A DNA stretch of 25,000 nucleotides from Cryptomeria japonica (lineage: Eukaryota; Streptophyta; Pinopsida; Cupressales; Cupressaceae), in the NCBI RefSeq assembly GCF_030272615.1, contig NW_026729292.1, positions 57,501 through 82,500 on the forward strand, read 5' to 3'. Position numbers and translations under genes: made by a program. This document shows positions 19,772 to 25,000 of the stretch, in pieces. The notes under the pieces were generated by a model, which was given only the letters and a program-made list of their open reading frames with translations, did no database searches and had not been told where the DNA came from. The first letter of the stretch is position 1, and each line of letters begins with the position of its first letter.

Positions 19772-20116
19772 CTGATGGGTGCTTCTTGTCAAGTTTTAGT
19801 CGTCGGGACTCATTTCGAGCCTTAGAGGTCGTTTCTTGTCCGGTTGCCCTGTCTTCGACCTGGGAACCCAATTTTGGTCCTCGGGTCCCATTTTTTTTTG
19901 TCTCGCATCCCACTTTTGGCCTGTGGCCTTTTCGGGGTCGATTCTCGTTTTGGGCATCAGAGCATGTTTCTTCTCCTAAAACCCAATATTTGTTTATTAA
20001 GTCTCGGAACACATTTTTGTTCTCGTGGACCCATCATGGGTCTTGGAACGCATTTGTGGTCCTTGGGTCCCATTTTGCATCCCGAAACTTGTGTTTTGGT
20101 GCTTGATCCCTATTTT
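19772..20116. other. AT-richer spacer upstream of 5S copy 2
   Basis: The counterpart of 11836-12180. It appears identical by eye, including the run of nine T. No gene is recognised. Strong conservation of non-coding sequence between units indicates recent duplication or homogenisation rather than selection on a protein. Confidence 0.6.
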
Positions 20117-20514
20117 GGGTGCCCACCTTGCACCAAGTGCGCACCCGGGGCAAACCGAGCGCCTTGGTGCACCGGGGCAAGATCGAGCGTGCACCCGAGG
20201 CGCCCCGAACATGCACCAAGGTGCACTCGGCCCACATGTGAGCGCAGGTCGTTGCGCCCGAGGTGGTGTGTGGGCACCGCGTTGCAGACGGGACACTGCA
20301 CGCACACGACGCCCCCTACAGGTGCACGCACGTAGGCCGGGCCGGGTGCACACCCGACGCCCTAGCAAGGTGCGCGCACCCGGGCAGGGCTCACACTTGG
20401 CGAACGGGGCGCACTTCGCGAGGGAGGGTGTGCACCTCGACGGGGGTGGGTGGCCGGGGTGGATTCGCACGTGGGTCGCGGTTTGCTAAGTACACACTGC
20501 GACAAGCTCATAAC
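20117..20514 (+). promoter_or_regulatory. Proximal upstream region of 5S copy 2
   Basis: The counterpart of 12181-12578. I noted one difference: A at 20318 where unit 1 has C at 12382. The 40 bp next to the gene, with TAAGTA at about -28 and C at -1, are unchanged. Confidence 0.5.
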
Positions 20515-20633
20515 GGGTGCGATCATACCAGCGTTAGTGCACCGGATCCCATCAGAACTCCGCAGTTAAGCGCGCTTGGGCCGGAGTAGTACTGGGATGG
20601 GTGACCTCCCGGGAAGTCCCGGTGTTGCACCCT
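20515..20633 (+). rRNA. 5S rRNA: 5S ribosomal RNA, copy 2
   Basis: This is a full-length 119-nt 5S rRNA identical to copy 1 except G at nt 19 (20533). It has the form AGCGTTAGTGCACC, which I take as the standard gymnosperm sequence; G19 restores the pair with C59 in helix II. Box A, the intermediate element and box C are intact and a T run follows, so this copy looks fully functional. Its upstream neighbour is copy 1, 7,936 bp away in the same orientation. It lies on the strand opposite to the predicted Pol I starts at 5.7-9.9 kb. Confidence 0.97.
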
Positions 20634-20645
20634 TTTTTAGTTTTT
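20633..20645 (+). terminator. Pol III terminator of 5S copy 2
   Basis: Six T at 20633-20638 and five T at 20641-20645, identical in arrangement to copy 1. Confidence 0.85.
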
Positions 20646-21066
20646 CGCCGGGCATCGCAATGCTATTTGAATAAACCTTTTGCCCGTTTGCGTTCTCGTC
20701 GGGGCCGGGCCGGGCCGGGGTGCGCTGCCCGCACTACCGCGCGCGCGGGGGCGACACCGAGCGCGCACCCGAGGCGCCCCGAGCACACAGGCCACGGTGC
20801 AACCCGGGCGTTGTGCGCGCACCCCGGTGCGCCCGAGGTGCTGCGCGCGCACCCAGGTGAAATCGGTGTGCACCTCGGCCAGTGCGCGCTCGGTCGAGTC
20901 GCGCACGTTGGCCAAGGTGCACGGTGATGTTTCTTACTCTAAGGTTCCGCACCAGACGCCCGGGACAGGTGAGCGAAGCTGGGCGGGGCCGGGTGCGCGG
21001 CCGGGGCAGGTGCACGCAGCTGGAGAGAGCTTTGGAGCACACTTCGGAGCGCACCAATGATGCGCT
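20646..21066. other. GC-rich spacer downstream of 5S copy 2
   Basis: The counterpart of 12710-13130. Differences seen are A at 20654 (G at 12718) and G at 20776 (A at 12840); both fall in CpG/CpA contexts. No gene is seen. Confidence 0.6.
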
Positions 21067-24000
21067 CCATTCAAAAGTTTCCTGAAAAGGCAAAAAAAGT
21101 TGAGATTATAGAATTTCCCACTTGAGAGATTGTAAAAAAAAAAAATTTAAAATGAAGGAAACGCGGGTGCCAAGGTGTGCGCAGCCCAGCCAAGGTGTGC
21201 GCACCAAGGCGCCCACCCTGGCGAAGGTGCACGCAAGGTGCGCACCCGAGGCAAACCGGACAATTAACCCAACTTTCGACTTCGCGCGCACCTTGGAGCG
21301 CACTTCGGAGCGCTCCTTGGTGCGCACCAATCTTGGGCACCTCGGAGTGCACCATGGCGCCCACCAAGGTGCGCACCCGGGGCAAACCGAGCTCCGACTT
21401 CGTGCGCACCTTGGAGCGCACGAAAGGTGCGCACCATGGCGCCCACCAAGGTGCGCAGCCCAGCCAAGGCGTGCGCATCAAGGTGCGCACCCTGGCGAAG
21501 GTGCGCACCCGGGGCAAACCGAGCTCCGACTTCGTGCGCACCTTGGAGCGCACAAAAGGTGCGCAACCCAGCCAAGGTGTGCGCACCCCGGTCAAACCGA
21601 GCTCCGAATCGTGCGCACCAGAGGTGCACGCCATCGTGCGCACCTTGGAGCACACTTCGGAGCCCTCCTTGGTGCGCGCCGATGTTGCGCACCTCGGAGC
21701 GCACCCGGGGAAAACAATGCAATTAACCCGACTTTCGACTTCGTGGGCACCTCGGAGCGCTCTCGGGTTCGCACCTCGGAGCACACCGAGGTGCGCACCT
21801 TTGATGCGCTGCCTTCACCAATTTCCAGAAAAGGCAAGAAAACATTGAGAAGGTGTGCGCACCGAGGTGCCCACCCTGGCGAAGGTGCACGCGAGGTGCG
21901 CACCCGGGGCAAACCGGGCTCCGACTTCGTGCACGCCGCACCTTGGAGCACACTTCGGAGCGCTCCTTGGTGCGCACCAGGGCGCGCAACCCAGCCGAGG
22001 TGCCCACCCCGGCGAAGGTGCACGCGAGGTGCGCACCCGGGGCAAACCGGGCTCCGACTTCGTGCACGCCATGGTGCCCACCGCGGCGAAGGTGCACGCG
22101 AGGTGCGCACCCGGGGCAAACCGGGCTCCGACTTCGTGCACGCCGCACCTTGGAGCACACTTCGGAGCGCTCCTTGGTGCGCACCATGGTGCCCACCAGG
22201 GCGCGCAACCCCGCCGAAGGTGCACGCGAGGTGCGCACCCGGGGCAAACCGGGCTCCGACTTCGTGCACGCCGCACCTTGGAGCACACTTCGGAGCGCTC
22301 CTTGGTGCGCACCATGGTGCCCACCAGGGCGCGCAACCCCGCCGAAGGTGCACGCGAGGTGCGCACCCGGGGCAAACCGGGCTCCGACTTCGTGCACGCC
22401 GCACCTTGGAGCACACTTCGGAGCGCTCCTTGGTGCGCACCAGGGCGCGCAACCCAGCCGAGGTGCCCACCCCGGCGAAGGTGCACGCGAGGTGCGTACC
22501 CGGGGCAAACCGGGCTCCGACTTCGTGCACGCCGCACCTTGGAGCACACTTCGGAGCGCTCCTTGGTGCGCACCATGGTGCCCACCAGGCCGCGCAACCC
22601 AGCCAAGGTGTGCGCACCAAGGTGCACGCGAGGTGCGCACCCGGGGCAAACCGGGGTCCGACTTCGTGCACGCCGCACCTTGGAGCACACATCGGGGCGC
22701 TCCCGGGTTCGCACCGGCGTTGCGCACCGTGGTGGGCACCTCGGAGCACACCAAGGTGGGCAGCGAGGTGCGCACCTTTGATGCGATGCCTTCACTAATT
22801 TCCATAAAAGGCAAAAAAAAAACGAGATTTTAAAATTTCCGTTTTGAAAGATAGTGAGAAAAAGGGAATGCTGGTGCCATCTTGAGCCCGCCCTGGTGCG
22901 CAGCCCAGCCAAGGTGTGCGCACCAAGGTGCCCACCCTGGCGAAGGTGCGCGCCCGGGCAATTAACCCAACTTCCAACTTCGCGCGCGCCAGGGTGGGAG
23001 CGCACCCAACAACCGGGCCTGGGAAGAGCCAATGCGAGAAACCCCACCAAACGCTCTGACAAAAAAAGAGGGGGCGCTCCAGTAACCCCGCTTCGGAGCG
23101 CACCCTGGGCAAACCCAGCCAAGGTGCCCACCCCGGCCAAGGTGCAGGCGAGGTGCGCACCCGGGGCAAACCGGGCTCCGACAACGTGCACGCCGCACCT
23201 TGGAGCACACTTCGTAGCGCTCCCGGGTGCGCACCTCAGAGCACACCAAGGTGGGCAGCGAGGTGCGCACCTTTGATGCGCTGCCTTCACTAATTTCCAG
23301 AAAAGGCAAAAAAAAAAGGAGATTTTAAAATTTCCGTTTTGAAAGATAGTGAAAAAAACGGAACGCGCGTGCCATCTTGAGCCCGCCCTGGTGCGCAGCC
23401 CAGGTAAGGTGCCCACCCTGGCAAAGGTGCGCACCCGGGCAATTAACCCTACTTCCGACTTCGTGCGCGCCAGGGTGGCAACCGGGCCTCGGAAGAGCCA
23501 ATGCGAGAAACCCCACCAAACGCTCCGACAAAAAAAGAGGCGGCGCTCCAATAACCCCGCTTCGGAGCGCAGCCGGGGCAAACCCAGCCAAGGTGCCCAC
23601 CCCGACGAAGGTGCACGCGAGGTGCGCACCCGGGGCAAACCGGGCTCCGACAACGTGCACGCAGCACCTTGGAGCACACTTCGAAGCACTCCCGGGTGCC
23701 CACCGGCGTTGCGCACCGTGGTGGGCAGCGAGGTGCGCACCTTTGATGCGCTGCCTTCACTAATTTCCAGAAAAAGGCAAAAAAAAATGAGATTTTAAAA
23801 TTTCCGTTTTGAAAGATAGTGAAAAAAAAGGAACGCGGGTGCCATCTTGAGCCCGCCCTGGTGCGCAGCCCAGGCAAGGCATGCGCACCAAGGTGCCCAC
23901 CCGAGGTGCACACCCGGGGCAAACCGGGCTCCGACTTCGTGCAGGCCGCACCTTGGAGCACACTTCGGAGCGCTCCTTGGTGCGCACCATGGTGCCCACC

Positions 24001-24914
24001 AGGGCGCGCAACCCAGCCAAGGTCTGCACACCAAGGTGCCCACCCCGGCGAAGGTGCACGCGAGGTGCGCACCCGGGGCAAACCGGGCTCCGACTTCGTG
24101 CACGCCATGGTGCCCACCGCGGCGAAGGTGCACGCGAGGTGCGCACCCGGGGCAAACCGGGCTCCGACTTCGTGCACGCCGCACCTTGGAGCACACTTCG
24201 GAGCGCTCCTTGGTGCGCACCATGGTGCCCACCAGGGCGCGCAACCCAGCCAAGGTGTGCGCACCAAGGTGCACGCGAGGTGCGCACCCGGGGCAAACCG
24301 GGGTCCGACTTCGTGCACGCCGCACCTTGGAGCACACATCGGAGCGCTCCCAGGTTCGCACCAGCGTTGCGCACCTTTGATGCGCTGCCTTCACTAATTT
24401 CCAGAAAAGGCAAAAAAAAACGAGATTTTAAAATTTCCGTTCTGAAAGATAGTGAAAAAAACGGAACGCGGGTGCCATCTTGAGCCCTTCCTGGTGCGCA
24501 GCCCAGGCAAGTTGTGCGCACCAAGGTGCCCACCCTGGCGGAGGTGCGCGCCCGGGGCAATCCGGGCTCCGACTTCGTGCACTGCATGGTGCCCACCAAG
24601 GCGCGCAACCCAGCCAAGGTGCCCACCGCAGCGAAGGTGCACGCGAGGTGCGCACCCGAGGTGCACACCCGGGGCAAACCGGGCTCCGACTTCGTGCACG
24701 CCGCACCTTGGAGCACACTTCAGAGCGCTCCTTGGTGCGCACCAGGGCGCGCAACCCAACCAAGGTCTGCACACCAAGGTGCTCACCCCGGCGAAGGTGC
24801 ACGCGAGGTGCGCACCCGGGGCAAACCGGGCTCGGACTTCGTGCACGCCGCACCTTGGAGCACACATCGGAGCGCTCCCGGGTTCGCACCAGCATTGCGC
24901 ACCTTTGATGCGCT
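21067..24914. repeat. Mosaic of GC-rich modules and A-rich islands, unit 2
   Basis: Same blocks as 13131-19259. A-rich islands lie at about 21067-21166, 21811-21851, 22789-22873, 23284-23367, 23754-23837 and 24388-24470. GGGGCAAACCGGGCTCCGAC occurs at 21906, 22039, 22113, 22241, 22369 and 22502, matching unit 1 except that the module at 14433-14495 is missing. Only one set of the 495/470/633-bp blocks is present. Open frames up to 641 codons are repeat shadows. Confidence 0.88.
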
Positions 24915-25000
24915 CCAATAACCCCACTTCGGAGCGCACCAGAAACCGCACTGGACGCTTGGGCAAAAATGTAATGCGCACCCGAAGCCCCTACCCAGAA
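24915..25000. other. Divergent right edge
   Basis: After GATGCGCT at 24907-24914, where unit 1 continues into an A-rich island, this sequence switches to CCAATAACCCCACTTCGGAG. That string resembles the block at about 15671, here inside a new context (GAAACCGCACTGGACGCTTG, then GCAAAAATGTAATGCG). It may be the edge of the 5S unit array. No 26S sequence is recognisable in these 86 bp. Confidence 0.5.

Larger units (their letters stand above)
19260..24914 (+). repeat. 5S-bearing repeat unit 2 (truncated or variant, about 5,655 bp)
   Basis: This matches unit 1 from 11324 at offset 7,936, then at offset 7,873 from about 14500 because unit 2 lacks one 63-bp module. It follows unit 1 up to about position 16870, then joins sequence equivalent to about 18960-19110. 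It therefore lacks the 2,365-bp internal duplication. The match ends at about 24914. Confidence 0.9.

Noticed and set aside
1-25000. 18S, 5.8S, 26S rRNA or tRNA genes within the window
   Set aside because: I looked for conserved 18S 5' and 26S 3' sequences and for tRNA-like cloverleaf signals on both strands and recognised none.

Overview
The window is nuclear ribosomal spacer DNA from a land plant, most likely a gymnosperm. I find no protein-coding gene that I can support. The only certain genes are two complete 5S rRNA genes on the + strand (12579-12697 and 20515-20633). Their 119-nt sequence has the GCGTTAGTGCACCGGATCCC and CGCAGTTAAGCGCGCTTGGG blocks that I associate with gymnosperm rather than flowering-plant 5S rRNA. 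Everything else is layered tandem repeats, GC-rich apart from A-rich islands and one short AT-richer stretch.

Layout: 1-480, no recognisable feature. 480-1231, decayed copies of a repeat that becomes a regular 188-bp array at 1232-5340 (22 units). 5341-6690, three longer modules that share sequence blocks with the 188-bp repeat. Each also carries a conserved hairpin and a CCCCTATATAAG box. 6690-9946, more of these boxes in 311-bp and 157-bp repeats, interrupted at 8236-8880 by a 52-bp array. 9947-11835, G-rich GGTGGGTGCC minisatellite. 11836-12578, 5S upstream spacer. Then 5S copy 1, and a mosaic of GGTGCGCACC-type modules punctuated by A-rich islands up to 19259. At 19260 the sequence restarts as a near-identical copy of 11324 onward, so the 5S gene lies in a directly repeated unit of 7,936 bp. 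The second unit can be followed to about 24,914, after which the sequence diverges.

Interpretation (inference): read on the minus strand, the 13 TATA boxes become CTTATATAGGGG, which fits the plant RNA polymerase I start consensus TATA(R)TA(N)GGG. The simplest model is the intergenic spacer of a 35S rDNA repeat transcribed right to left. The 26S end would lie to the right of the window and the 18S start to the left. The 5S units would sit in the non-transcribed spacer in opposite orientation, followed by an array of spacer promoters and a long repeat-rich external transcribed spacer. Linked 5S-35S rDNA is known in bryophytes, some gymnosperms and some Asteraceae. A 7.9-kb 5S unit with 13 promoter-like copies would be an extreme form. 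No 18S or 26S sequence is visible, so this model needs flanking sequence to confirm it.

Long open frames (up to 662 codons) occur in several frames at once over the same DNA. They arise because GC-rich repeats contain few stop codons, and they are not annotated as genes.
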